The position numbers and the translations under genes are program-made. The notes beneath the pieces are model-generated. The model worked only from the letters and a program-made list of their open reading frames with translations. It did no database searches and was not told the DNA's origin. A stretch of 64,000 nt of DNA from J038 sp034437535 (lineage in GTDB: Bacteria; Chloroflexota; Anaerolineae; Aggregatilineales; Phototrophicaceae), in assembly GCA_034437535.1 (NCBI GenBank), contig DAOTTZ010000102.1:1-64000 (forward strand). The letters run 5' to 3'. Positions 31,454-40,342 of this stretch are shown piece after piece; positions within the stretch are counted from its first letter, which is position 1, and each line of letters starts with the position of its first letter.

Positions 31454-33807
31454 GTCGTCTCAGGCGTGGCCTCATCGGGCCGGCGCATAGCGGTGTTCCG
31501 TTGCATGTCATCAGTGCGCCCGATGGCTTCGTTAGCGGCGGTGCCTTCAAAGCTGAGAATGCGCTTGGCGTCCTCTGGCGTGGTGATCGGAAGCAAGATG
31601 TTAAACGTTGACCCTGGGCAATGTTCGACATCATGGCCGCTACTTTCCGCCCAGATCTTGCCGCCGTGTCCTTCGATGACGCCGCGTGCGATGGTCAAGC
31701 CCAGGCCCGGCCCGGCCCCCAGGAATTTATAAGCTCCGGTCGAGTGTAAGGATGGATCATAAGCCCGGAAGAACTTCTTAAAGATCATCTCCAGGTTGCC
31801 CCGGTCAATCCCAACGCCGGTATCTGTCAATTGAATCAGGATGTGATCGACGTCGCCTTCTGCCTGGGCTTCCTGCACCGTCGCGCTGATTTCGATCTTG
31901 CCGCCGTCGGGCGTGAACTTGATCGCGTTGACGATGACATTGCGGAAGGCTTGCACCAGCCGTTGTAAATCCGCCTGGATCGACGGTAGGCCGCGCAAAC
32001 CACGCGCCGCCAGGGTGAGCTTGCGCTGACGGATGGCATCGGTCAGCGGTTCAATCGCCATCCGCACCAGGCTTTCCACCGAAGATTGCGCGAATCGGAG
32101 ATCCATCGCGTCAACGTCAAGCTGGCTGACGTCAAGCATCGCGGAGATCAACTCCTCCACCCGTTCGGTTGCCTTGCGTAAGTTACCGATCAGATTGTTG
32201 GTCTGGTCTTTATCGAGCATCCCTTGTTCGTTGAGCGCATCCAGGATGTCGGTATAACCGCGAATCTGGGCCAGGGGGGTGCGTAGCTCATGGCTGGCGA
32301 TAGTTACAAAGTCTGATTTCACCGAGTCCATCTTGCTGAGCTGGTCATTGGTGGCTTTTAGCTTGTCGTTCAGTGTCCGCATGTTCTTGTTCAGATGTTG
32401 CAGGTCTTCCACCAAGCGGGCATTGCGGAGTGCGACCCCGGTTTGTTGGGCCAGGGTTTCCAGCAGTTCCAGGTCACGCGGGTAGTAAGCAGAGTCATTC
32501 TGCTTGGTGCCTACAGCTAAAATGCCAATCAACGTGTAATCCAGCGTGATGGGGGCATAGGCACTCATGCTCAACCGCCGGAAGAAGTCGCGCTCATTCT
32601 CGTCGATCTGCTCGAACCGGGGATCGAATTCGATGTCAAATTGTGAGAGGGCCTGACGCTCTTTTGCCATGTACTTGTACAAGATCCCGCTGACCTGAAG
32701 GTGACCGGTCATGCGATCAGTAGGCGCGTTCGGATGCATGACAAGCAGGCTGATGCTCTCATCCGATGTCTTGTTGAGAAGCACAATCGCGCTATCACGG
32801 ATTTCTAATAATTCGTTCAGCGTGGCCGTGGCGGAGGGAATCAACATCTCTAGCTCGATGACTTCTGCGATAAGCTGGCTGTATTCGCGTGTGATCTGAG
32901 CAGTGTTGGCCGAGCGTTGGTGTGTTAGCCGGCTGATGATGAGGTCGGTCAGTTGCCGTAGCGGGATATAAAGTACGGCGATGAAAAAGCCTAATATCCC
33001 GACGCTGACGATGCGCTCCAGGTTGTCTTCCGTTTCGATCTCGGTAGCGGTGAGCATTACCAGTGTCGCCAGGATCGCCCCGGTGATGATAAACAATGAG
33101 ATGCGTACAGTCTGCAAGATCGACCGCCAGACATCAAAGAGGTGATGGTGCCCTTGCGCATAAACCGTTCCGATCACAGTCAGCGCGATTAACGGCATCG
33201 CGATGACGACGACTTCGGTCGTGCCGCTGGCGGTGACGAAAACACCGAACAGCATCAGGCTAGCGGTCACCCACCAGTACAGGGTGCGGTTGGCGATCTC
33301 TGGAATGCGAGAACGATAAAAGACCCACAGCGTGTAGACTAACAGGACAAAGCTCGACACCAGGAAGCCGATACTGGTGATGACGATGGAGGCATCTAAC
33401 GTATTAAATGCATCAATCATCCACTGAGAGCGACCCACCAGCGGCGGAGAACTGACCGCCCCACTGATGAGCAGACCGATAGCCCATAGCGCATGGGCAC
33501 CCAGCCACAACCGAAGCCGCCACCGGCGTTTATCCGGCGCGGTGATGTCTTCGATAATCAGGCCACCATACGCCGCGATCAAGCCGATGAAAGACAAAAT
33601 GGTAAAAAAGCCGCGATTGAGGGTGTCAGTTGGTTGTTGCGCCGGGTCGATAAAGTACACGGCACAACCCAGCGCGGTGGTCAGGGCGATTGCCACTAAC
33701 CACACCAACCGTCGCCCGCGTATCTTCAACTGGGTGTGGGCGAAGACAATGCTAAATATGCAGATCGCAATGACGCCGACTGTGACAAGGTTTAAGAGTG
33801 CAGTCAT
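31435..33807 (-). CDS. Membrane sensor histidine kinase with GAF domain
   Basis: About 790 residues. The N-terminus holds eight or so membrane helices (about residues 5-300), resembling the 7TM sensor of bacterial kinases. A GAF-like domain (about 320-460) follows, then a short coiled coil. The HisKA box is TIASHELRTPLAQIRGY with the phospho-His near residue 506. The ATP domain has N box NVIVNAIKFTPDGG, G1 LTDTGVGID and G2 GPGLGLTIA. The C-terminal 40 residues are polar. I prefer the ATG at 33807 (AAGG upstream) to a TTG two codons earlier. No response regulator is adjacent; the AlbA_2-type regulator lies 15 bases upstream in the same operon. Confidence 0.92.
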   Translation of the reverse strand: MTALLNLVTVGVIAICIFSIVFAHTQLKIRGRRLVWLVAIALTTALGCAVYFIDPAQQPTDTLNRGFFTILSFIGLIAAYGGLIIEDITAPDKRRWRLRLWLGAHALWAIGLLISGAVSSPPLVGRSQWMIDAFNTLDASIVITSIGFLVSSFVLLVYTLWVFYRSRIPEIANRTLYWWVTASLMLFGVFVTASGTTEVVVIAMPLIALTVIGTVYAQGHHHLFDVWRSILQTVRISLFIITGAILATLVMLTATEIETEDNLERIVSVGILGFFIAVLYIPLRQLTDLIISRLTHQRSANTAQITREYSQLIAEVIELEMLIPSATATLNELLEIRDSAIVLLNKTSDESISLLVMHPNAPTDRMTGHLQVSGILYKYMAKERQALSQFDIEFDPRFEQIDENERDFFRRLSMSAYAPITLDYTLIGILAVGTKQNDSAYYPRDLELLETLAQQTGVALRNARLVEDLQHLNKNMRTLNDKLKATNDQLSKMDSVKSDFVTIASHELRTPLAQIRGYTDILDALNEQGMLDKDQTNNLIGNLRKATERVEELISAMLDVSQLDVDAMDLRFAQSSVESLVRMAIEPLTDAIRQRKLTLAARGLRGLPSIQADLQRLVQAFRNVIVNAIKFTPDGGKIEISATVQEAQAEGDVDHILIQLTDTGVGIDRGNLEMIFKKFFRAYDPSLHSTGAYKFLGAGPGLGLTIARGVIEGHGGKIWAESSGHDVEHCPGSTFNILLPITTPEDAKRILSFEGTAANEAIGRTDDMQRNTAMRRPDEATPETTQEESA

Positions 33808-33822
33808 TCGCAAGTACCTTGA

Positions 33823-35385
33823 TTATTTCAGGATGTAGTGTGTGCCTTTTTTCGAGCCAATCTTGACCAGAATATTCTTCTCGACCATGTCAACCAGGTC
33901 AAGGCGCAAGGTCTCCGCAGAGACACTCTGGCATAATTGGCGGTACTCGCGATTCGTGATCGAACCGTTTTCCCGAATATATTGTAACGCACGCGCCTGC
34001 CGGTGATTGGTGTTTCGTGTCCATTCTGGCGGCTTTTGCTTTTCGCGGGCGTTAAACAGTGTAACCGCAAAGCTATACGGGCGGGCGTCAAAGGTCGGTG
34101 CCTGGTGCCCGGCCTGCTTCATCACTTCGATCATGCGGTCGATGCCAAGACCGAGTTCTTCAATGTACCCCCATTGGAACAACCCATTGACGATACGCGG
34201 ATTGCGGCTGAAGTGTTCGTCCTTGATGTTTTCCACCGTGATAAACCCTGGCAGACCACCGGGCGAAATTACCTCCAGGCGATCACTATACATACGGATT
34301 TCAATCCGTCGGCCTTTTAGGCGATAATCGCGATGACAGATGGCATTGACGATGGCTTCGCGCACAGCAAATTGCGGGTACTCTAACTTTTCTTCGCGCT
34401 CTAACCCTTTGACGACCGCACTAACAGCCATCTCACTCCAGATCAAGTTCCACGCGCTTTCGATCAACCGGGGTAGGGGGCCGGTCAGTTCTTCGCGCCG
34501 GGTGTACCCGGCCAGCCCGCTTTCCCCGCGTGGGGTCTTGCCGACGAATTTGGCAAAGACGACGCTGGATTGTGGAATCCATTGTTGTGGATACTCACAA
34601 AACAGCAACACCCCACTGATCGTCGGTTGGCCCTCTGCATCGACCGCACCGATCTCGCGTAGCAGTTCTTCCAGTTTACCATTATACGGGCGTTTGGTGC
34701 GTTCTGCTCGTTTTTTAAGATATTCGTCGATCATCTGCTGGCTGAAGACATCGCGTGTCAGGCCGGGCACGGTCTCTGCTTCGAAGTCTCCGGTGGTTTT
34801 GGTGCTTGCCAAGCGCAAGATCTCTTGCCCGCCAAGTGGACGGTTTTTCGTGCCACTGCGGATCAACACCCGGCCATCGCTTAGCGCATGTAACTCGATG
34901 CTTCGTGGTACCCGGATGCTGTAGATGTTGTCGGTCTGCTGGGCTATGGGGGACGTGGTCGTCTCTGCTTTACCATTTTCGTGGGATGATTTTGCGGCTG
35001 GCTCTGGCGCATCCTCATCATCGACTTTCAGGTCGAGCTTTTTGGGTTGGGGCTTGGCGTCGTCGTCCGGGGCTTTATCGTCTTCTTTCGCGGGTTGAGC
35101 GTCGGCAGTCTCATCGGGTTCTTTTTCGATGTCCAACGCTTCCCAATTGCCGACGACAACCGTCGGATTGCACAATTCTTCGGCTTCACGCAGGGCACGC
35201 TCTAATGACTCGACCGCGACTTTGTTTTCCGCCACTTTGCCATCTTTGGTCATGCCAATGACGATAGTACCGCCTTCTGTGTTGGCGAACGCGACCAATG
35301 TTTCTGCGATGCGCTTGGCATCGGCTCTGTCGATGAACGCCAGCCGGGGACCCTGGCCGGATTTTACGAAATCTGGATACACCAT
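33823..35385 (-). CDS. AlbA_2/Schlafen-type ATP-binding transcriptional regulator
   Basis: A 520-residue protein of the RecG-like regulator group (COG2865). The N-terminal AlbA_2 domain begins ETLVAFANTEGGTIVIGM. It is split by a long acidic low-complexity stretch (about 105-160, rich in Asp, Glu, Lys and Pro). Then come the rest of AlbA_2 (YSIRVPRSIELHALSDGRVLIR), a GHKL-like HATPase_c_4 domain with FAVREAIVNAICHRDYR, IEIRMYSDRLEVISPGGLPG, and a C-terminal winged helix (NREYRQLCQSVSAETLRLDL). Members are thought to be DNA-binding regulators; ligands are mostly unknown. It heads a two-gene operon with the histidine kinase. Confidence 0.87.
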   Translation of the reverse strand: MVYPDFVKSGQGPRLAFIDRADAKRIAETLVAFANTEGGTIVIGMTKDGKVAENKVAVESLERALREAEELCNPTVVVGNWEALDIEKEPDETADAQPAKEDDKAPDDDAKPQPKKLDLKVDDEDAPEPAAKSSHENGKAETTTSPIAQQTDNIYSIRVPRSIELHALSDGRVLIRSGTKNRPLGGQEILRLASTKTTGDFEAETVPGLTRDVFSQQMIDEYLKKRAERTKRPYNGKLEELLREIGAVDAEGQPTISGVLLFCEYPQQWIPQSSVVFAKFVGKTPRGESGLAGYTRREELTGPLPRLIESAWNLIWSEMAVSAVVKGLEREEKLEYPQFAVREAIVNAICHRDYRLKGRRIEIRMYSDRLEVISPGGLPGFITVENIKDEHFSRNPRIVNGLFQWGYIEELGLGIDRMIEVMKQAGHQAPTFDARPYSFAVTLFNAREKQKPPEWTRNTNHRQARALQYIRENGSITNREYRQLCQSVSAETLRLDLVDMVEKNILVKIGSKKGTHYILK

Positions 35386-35440
35386 GATTTGAATTTACTC
35401 ATGCTTTTCCGGTAGAATCACATTTTAACATACTATCGTG

Positions 35441-35947
35441 ATGATCCGCATGAAACTGTTAGTTATTCTAACCCTATTTTTTATCAGTTTGGCCTTTTTG
35501 ATCCGGACGGTGATGGTGTTGCTGGGCATCCTCAAAGGCCCATTGTTAGAGACCTTTCAGCTATATGGTACGCGGGAGGACCCGGACTATTATCCGTACA
35601 CCGCGATCTTGTTCTGGATGGCGACACTATTTTTCGCGGCGGGGACGTTACTCTTTGGCTTTAGCCGGCCTTTCATCGCGACCGATGTTATCGCTCTGTT
35701 GTTGTGGTTTCTATCGTTTTTAACGTGGCGTTTTAAGCCGTCGTTAGAGCGTGTATTGCGATATCTACCCACGTTACCACGCTGGTATGTGCGGCTCAAG
35801 CAGAAGACCGGGCGAGTGGAACGGCGACGCATCGCGTACATGTGGTTGCATTTGCCCCAGCGCACCCGTTTGATCTACAACACCAGTGATCGGTTTTTCT
35901 TCCGGTGGGCTGAACTGGTGATTTTAGCGACGGTGAACGACGTTTAA
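35441..35947 (+). CDS. Small membrane protein, unknown function
   Basis: A protein of about 168 residues that I cannot assign. Three hydrophobic segments are visible (about 4-24, 50-70, 75-95), the third followed by an Arg/Lys-rich cytoplasmic tail (RLKQKTGRVERRRIA) and an amphipathic C-terminus. Starts at GTG 35438, ATG 35441 or ATG 35450 are all possible; none has a clear ribosome-binding site. It is divergent from the AlbA_2 gene, 55 bases away. Its stop overlaps that of the convergent small membrane gene. Confidence 0.6.
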   Translation: MIRMKLLVILTLFFISLAFLIRTVMVLLGILKGPLLETFQLYGTREDPDYYPYTAILFWMATLFFAAGTLLFGFSRPFIATDVIALLLWFLSFLTWRFKPSLERVLRYLPTLPRWYVRLKQKTGRVERRRIAYMWLHLPQRTRLIYNTSDRFFFRWAELVILATVNDV

Positions 35948-36165
35948 TGATCCTGGTTGGGGCGCACGACTAGCATGTAAACACCGAGCATGGCGGCGAT
36001 GACTGCCGGGGGGATGCATATGGCGGCGAACAAACGCGGGAAGTCGCTCAAACCGCTGAATGCATTCCAGATCAAAACGAACAACCCAATACCGACCCCG
36101 GCCAGGATTAAACCGGCCAGACCAGCACGCATCAGTTGTTTTCCTTCGATTGGCGGTTGGGTCAT
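35944..36165 (-). CDS. Two-helix small membrane protein
   Basis: A 73-residue protein with two membrane helices (about 13-35 and 44-66) joined by a short loop with FSGLSDFPRLF. A GGAG ribosome-binding site lies eight bases before the ATG, which favours a real gene. No family recognised. It lies just past the tRNA-Gln terminator and ends overlapping the convergent membrane-protein gene by four bases. Confidence 0.6.
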   Translation of the reverse strand: MTQPPIEGKQLMRAGLAGLILAGVGIGLFVLIWNAFSGLSDFPRLFAAICIPPAVIAAMLGVYMLVVRPNQDH

Positions 36166-36184
36166 GTCGGTTTCTCCGTCTTAT

Positions 36185-36212
36185 GAAAAAGCCCCGTCAC
36201 GATGACGAGGCT
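36185..36212 (-). terminator. Rho-independent terminator of tRNA-Gln
   Basis: On the minus strand AGCCTCGTCA pairs with TGACGGGGCT (one T-G pair) in a 10-bp stem with a TCG loop, then TTTTTC. It starts seven bases after the tRNA 3' end. Confidence 0.85.
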
Positions 36213-36218
36213 CTGTTG

Positions 36219-36289
36219 CTGGGAGACCAGGATTCGAACCTAGATCGACGGGGCCAGAACCCGCTGTTTTGCCATTAAACTATCTCCCA
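36219..36289 (-). tRNA. tRNA-Gln (anticodon CTG)
   Basis: A 71-base tRNA. The acceptor stem TGGGAGA pairs with TCTCCCA. The anticodon stem GCGGG/CCCGT holds loop TTCTGGC with anticodon CTG (Gln, CAG). T stem CTAGG/CCTGG with loop TTCGAAT. Discriminator G; the 3' CCA is not encoded. It lies 60 bases after gltX on the same strand and may share its transcript. Confidence 0.95.
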
Positions 36290-36349
36290 ATGTGCCGCCT
36301 AAGATACAGCCATTGTCAGGTGATGTCAAGGGGGCGATGCGGTGTTAAG

Positions 36350-37831
36350 TTAAGCCTTGAGCCGGTCAATGCCCAGGCGGATGCGCCGCAGGCTTTCCTC
36401 TTTGCCGACGATTTCCATCGACTCGAAGGTCGGCGGGGAGATCCGTTGGCCGGTGACCGCTACCCGCAACCCCCCGAAGACCTGACCGTTTTTCAGTCCC
36501 AGTTCTTTAACCAGCACTTTGGACTTCTCATACAGGTTCGTATGCTCCCAGTTGGCGGTGTTTTCCAGCATGGCATAGGCCGCTTCCAGCATATCGACCA
36601 TACCTTCGGCGTCCATCTTCTTCTGGATGAGATCGTCTTTACTGGGTGGTTGGAATTCTTCCGCGAAGAAGAACCCCGCCAGGTCTACCGCGTCATTGAG
36701 TGTCTTGATGCGCGTCTGGATGATCGGTGCGACTTGGCGCAGGGTTGCGTCATCTACCGTGTAACCGGCGGCTTCTAACGGTTGGCGGATCTTATCGGCC
36801 AGTTCGTCGGCGGTCAGATGCTCCCGGATGTAAACACCGTTAATCCATTCCAGCTTTTCGATGGGGTAGGCACTGTTAGCCGGGTTGACGCGCTCGAAGG
36901 TGAAGCGTTCGATGGCTTCATCGACGCTAAAAATCTCACGCTCATCGCCGAAGCTCCAACCGATGTTCGTCAGGAAGTTGATGACCGCTTCCGGCAGATA
37001 ACCGGCATCCCGGAACTCTTTCACCAGTACCAGCACTTGCTTGCCGGATTCGCTATAGCCAGCGTGACGCTTACTCAGCTTGCCTTTGCCATTGGGGTTG
37101 AGCAAAACTGGCAGATGCGCAAAGACCGGCATCTGCCAGCCGAACGCCTGCCATAAGTGCGCGTGGATCGGGAATGACGGGATCCACTCGTTGGAGCGGG
37201 TGACGTGGGTGATTTCCATGTCATGGTCATCCACCACGACCGCCAGATGATAGGTCGGGAAGCCGTCGGACTTCAGCAGGACAATATCTTGTAGTGTGCT
37301 GTTGTCGAACTCGATCTTACCTTGTACCGAGTCCTCGACTGTCAGCTTGCCATCCAGTGGTGTTTTGAAGCGGATGACGTAATCTCGGCCTTCGTCGATA
37401 TATTGTTGCTCTTGTTCCGGTGTCAGGTCACGATGACGGCGATCATACCCTGGGGGTAAGCCTTGTTTCTGGCGTTGTTGGTTGATCTGTGCCAGTTCTT
37501 CTGGCGTATCATAGGCCCGGTAGGCTTTCCCTTGTTCGACCAGCCAATTGGCCCATTGCTGATAATTTTCCAGCCGTTTTGATTGGTGATAGGGTGCGTG
37601 CGGGCCGCCCTTCTGTGGGCCTTCATCGAAGTCGATGCCGAGCCAATCGAACATCTCGATGAACTCACTTTCAGCTTCTTCCACGTACCGTTTCTGGTCG
37701 GTGTCTTCGATGCGTAAGATGAACTGCCCGTCATGATGCCGGGCGAATAACCAGCCGAATAGGGCGGTGCGGGCACTACCAATGTGAAGCGGCCCAGTCG
37801 GGCTGGGAGCAAATCGTGTTCTTACTGTCAA
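36350..37831 (-). CDS. gltX: Glutamyl-tRNA synthetase
   Basis: A 493-residue class I synthetase charging tRNA-Glu (and, in bacteria without GlnRS, tRNA-Gln for later amidation). The HIGH motif is APSPTGPLHIGSARTALF; the KMSKS motif is KGKLSKRH. A catalytic-domain signature reads LPPGYDRRHRDLT. The C-terminal anticodon-binding cage is helical and complete. The start is TTG with GAGG upstream, giving the family N-terminus TVRTRFAPSPTG. It follows rodA by 33 bases, at the tail of the shape and division cluster, and precedes tRNA-Gln. Confidence 0.97.
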   Translation of the reverse strand: MTVRTRFAPSPTGPLHIGSARTALFGWLFARHHDGQFILRIEDTDQKRYVEEAESEFIEMFDWLGIDFDEGPQKGGPHAPYHQSKRLENYQQWANWLVEQGKAYRAYDTPEELAQINQQRQKQGLPPGYDRRHRDLTPEQEQQYIDEGRDYVIRFKTPLDGKLTVEDSVQGKIEFDNSTLQDIVLLKSDGFPTYHLAVVVDDHDMEITHVTRSNEWIPSFPIHAHLWQAFGWQMPVFAHLPVLLNPNGKGKLSKRHAGYSESGKQVLVLVKEFRDAGYLPEAVINFLTNIGWSFGDEREIFSVDEAIERFTFERVNPANSAYPIEKLEWINGVYIREHLTADELADKIRQPLEAAGYTVDDATLRQVAPIIQTRIKTLNDAVDLAGFFFAEEFQPPSKDDLIQKKMDAEGMVDMLEAAYAMLENTANWEHTNLYEKSKVLVKELGLKNGQVFGGLRVAVTGQRISPPTFESMEIVGKEESLRRIRLGIDRLKA

Positions 37832-37864
37832 GAGATTTACCTCTACAATCTGTCGTTTTTTCGA

Positions 37865-39052
37865 TTAAGCGGTGCGCCGCCGCCGGATGATGACACTTTG
37901 CGCTAACCCGATCCCGGCTAATGTCGCCAGGAGCGATGTCCCCCCGGAACTGATGAACGGCAACGTCAGGCCGGTAACGGGCAATAAGCCCAGGTTCATG
38001 CCGATGGAGACGAAGGTCTGGAAGAAAATCATAGATGCCACCCCATAGCAGATCATACTGCCCAGGGCATCCGCCGCCATCCGTGCGCCGCGTAGCAGAC
38101 GCATGATGACAAAGCCAATGGCCGTCATCACCACGATGCCACCCACGAAGCCGAATTCCTCCGCGATGACGCTAAAGATAAAGTCGGTATGGCGCACCCG
38201 TAGGAAGCGTAACTGAGATTGGGTGCCGTTCATATAGCCTTTACCAAGCAACCCGCCGGAGCCAATGCTGATGGCCGCCTGCCGGTAATTGTATTCGGTG
38301 CCGGTGCGCGTTTCGAGGTCGTCTTCCCCCGTGTTCTGGCTGACGGCGATAAAGGTGGTAAAGCGTTCCCGTTGGTACGGCTCCATCAGGTTCCAGAAGA
38401 TTGGAAACAGCAGGATTCCTGCCATGATGAACATCATAATGTGCTTAAAGCGCAGGCCCGCCGCCCAGATCAATGTGAACCACAGCACGACGAAAACAAT
38501 CGTCGTACCCAGGTCGGGCTGAAGAAAGATCAGCAAGACGGGCACCCCCAGGTGAAGGCCGGAGGCGATCACCGGGCGTAGGCTGTTCATCTTCTGGTAA
38601 CGGGTGGAAAGAAACTGACCTAGCGTAATGATGATAATGATCTTACCGATTTCCGATGGTTGGATCAGGATTCCCAGGTTAATCCAACGTCGCGCCCCGC
38701 CGTCGCCTTCCTGCCCGAACAACAACACCATCACCAGCAAGATGATCAAGGCGATATAAAGCCAGAAGCTCAACGAACCTAACAGCCGATAATCCATCAG
38801 CGTGAGCATGAACATCAAGACTGTGCCATAGAGGGCATATTGAATCTGATTCGGTACCCGGCTGATGAGTTCTGTCGCAACCGCGCCATTAGTCGCGCTG
38901 GCGATCATCATCACGCCGAAGACTACCAGGCCGAACGACACGATCAGCAAACTATAATCGTAATTGCGCCACAGGTTACGGTCACTGCGAACCTGAGACG
39001 GATAGGTATTCCGGCTAGAGGAATACGTGCTTCGGGTGTTGGTCAGGCTCAT
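37865..39052 (-). CDS. rodA: Rod-shape peptidoglycan polymerase RodA (SEDS)
   Basis: A 395-residue SEDS glycosyltransferase that polymerises lipid II for cell elongation, partner of PBP2. About ten membrane helices. SEDS hallmarks: GARRWINLGILIQPSEIGKI, LLIFLQPDLGT, a large extracellular loop, RHTDFIFSVIAEEFGFVGG with the essential Asp, and the C-terminal LLPVTGLTLPFISSGGTS. A polar 28-residue cytoplasmic lead precedes helix 1. It lies downstream of minE and carries its own likely promoter, while its partner mrdA is four genes upstream. Confidence 0.95.
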   Translation of the reverse strand: MSLTNTRSTYSSSRNTYPSQVRSDRNLWRNYDYSLLIVSFGLVVFGVMMIASATNGAVATELISRVPNQIQYALYGTVLMFMLTLMDYRLLGSLSFWLYIALIILLVMVLLFGQEGDGGARRWINLGILIQPSEIGKIIIIITLGQFLSTRYQKMNSLRPVIASGLHLGVPVLLIFLQPDLGTTIVFVVLWFTLIWAAGLRFKHIMMFIMAGILLFPIFWNLMEPYQRERFTTFIAVSQNTGEDDLETRTGTEYNYRQAAISIGSGGLLGKGYMNGTQSQLRFLRVRHTDFIFSVIAEEFGFVGGIVVMTAIGFVIMRLLRGARMAADALGSMICYGVASMIFFQTFVSIGMNLGLLPVTGLTLPFISSGGTSLLATLAGIGLAQSVIIRRRRTA

Positions 39053-39089
39053 GCCAATAAAGATCCAAACAGGTGCAAAACAACATCAA

Positions 39090-39118
39090 TTATAACCAAA
39101 GGGCTGGCATGGGTGAAG
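39090..39118 (-). promoter_or_regulatory. Putative promoter of rodA
   Basis: TTCACC (4/6), a 17-base spacer and a perfect TATAAT on the minus strand, ending 38 bases before the rodA ATG. Confidence 0.5.
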
Positions 39119-39127
39119 ATGAAAGAT

Positions 39128-39460
39128 CTATTCGATTGGTTGGTCGTCATCCGGGCTGGGGAGATCGTCGTTTTCGTCGGTTGAATCCGACGCATGGCTG
39201 ACGGAAAAGGGGATCTCTGCGACGATCATACTGGTGTTACGGTCGTCCTGTTGTAACGCAATGGCGACTTCTTCCGCCGCGATTTCAACATATTTTGAGA
39301 TCACTTCCAGGATTTCTTGCTTCATAGCCTGGAGTTGTTCGGGTGGCAGGTTGATGCGATCATGGACGAGCACAAACTGAAGCCGTTCTTTGGCTTTGTT
39401 GGCACTGCTATTATTGCTATCGCGCCCACGCCCAAGCATACGATCAAAAAAGCTACTCAT
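39128..39460 (-). CDS. minE: Cell division topological specificity factor MinE
   Basis: A 110-residue MinE. The N-terminal amphipathic membrane-targeting segment (MSSFFDRMLGRG) is followed by the anti-MinCD region KAKERLQFVLVHDR and the dimerisation domain EQLQAMKQEILEVISKYVEI. The acidic C-terminal tail (after about residue 92) is longer than usual. MinE drives MinD off the membrane and sets midcell placement of FtsZ. It starts 15 bases after minD. Confidence 0.95.
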   Translation of the reverse strand: MSSFFDRMLGRGRDSNNSSANKAKERLQFVLVHDRINLPPEQLQAMKQEILEVISKYVEIAAEEVAIALQQDDRNTSMIVAEIPFSVSHASDSTDENDDLPSPDDDQPIE

Positions 39461-39475
39461 ACCATCAACCTCCTC

Positions 39476-40324
39476 TTAACTCCCGCCGGAGAATAACTGG
39501 GCAATGCGCGAAAACAAGCCGCCGGAATGATCCAGTTGCATAAACGGCACAGTCTCTCCGTTCAAACGGCGGGCGATATTGTGAAACGCCATGCCAGCGC
39601 GTGATTTTTCGTTCAGTGTAACCGGTACGCCACTATTCGACGCCGGGATAACGCTCTCATCCTCCGGGACGATGCCGATGATGCCGACAGCCAGAATATC
39701 GGTGACGTCGGTCGCGGAAAGCATCTCCCCCCGGCGGATCATCTCCATCTTAACACGATTTAGAATTAATTGGGCTGGCCCGCGATTAGCCGCCTCTACC
39801 AGGCCGATGATGCGGTCGGCATCACGCACGGCGGAGACTTCCGGGTTGGTGACGATCAATACATCGTCTGCCGGGGCCAGGGAGTTACGAAATCCGCGTT
39901 CGATACCTGCCGGGGAGTCGATGAGCAGGAAGTCAAATTCATCGCGTAGTTTATTGGTCAGCTCGACCATGTTTGACGGGGTGATAGCGGTCTTGTCGCG
40001 GGTTTGTGCCGCTGGTATCAGGTAGAGTTCTGGGAATTGCTTGTGTTTAATCATGGCCTGCCGGAGCTTACAGCGGCCCTCTACGATGTCAACCAGGTCG
40101 AACACGATCCGGTTTTCTAACCCCATGACTACATCCAGATTACGCAAGCCGATGTCGGCATCAATGACGACGACTCGATGACCGAGACGGGCCAACGCGA
40201 CGCCCAGGTTAGCCGTCGTGGTTGTCTTGCCGACGCCCCCTTTACCGGATGTGACGGTGATGACTCGCGCACGTTTACGTGGGTTGGGTGCGCTGGCACG
40301 CGGTGTGTTGATGTTTGCCCCCAT
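39476..40324 (-). CDS. minD: Septum site-determining ATPase MinD
   Basis: A 282-residue ParA-type ATPase. The deviant Walker A is KGGVGKTTTTANLG at residues 28-41; VVIDADIGLRNLDVVMG and LIDSPAGIERGF follow. The C-terminal amphipathic membrane-targeting helix is GLFSRIAQLF. A 19-residue polar N-terminal extension precedes the first strand. MinD recruits MinC to the membrane and is cycled by MinE. It lies 18 bases after minC. Confidence 0.97.
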   Translation of the reverse strand: MGANINTPRASAPNPRKRARVITVTSGKGGVGKTTTTANLGVALARLGHRVVVIDADIGLRNLDVVMGLENRIVFDLVDIVEGRCKLRQAMIKHKQFPELYLIPAAQTRDKTAITPSNMVELTNKLRDEFDFLLIDSPAGIERGFRNSLAPADDVLIVTNPEVSAVRDADRIIGLVEAANRGPAQLILNRVKMEMIRRGEMLSATDVTDILAVGIIGIVPEDESVIPASNSGVPVTLNEKSRAGMAFHNIARRLNGETVPFMQLDHSGGLFSRIAQLFSGGS

Positions 40325-40342
40325 ATGGCTGGCTGTCCTTTC

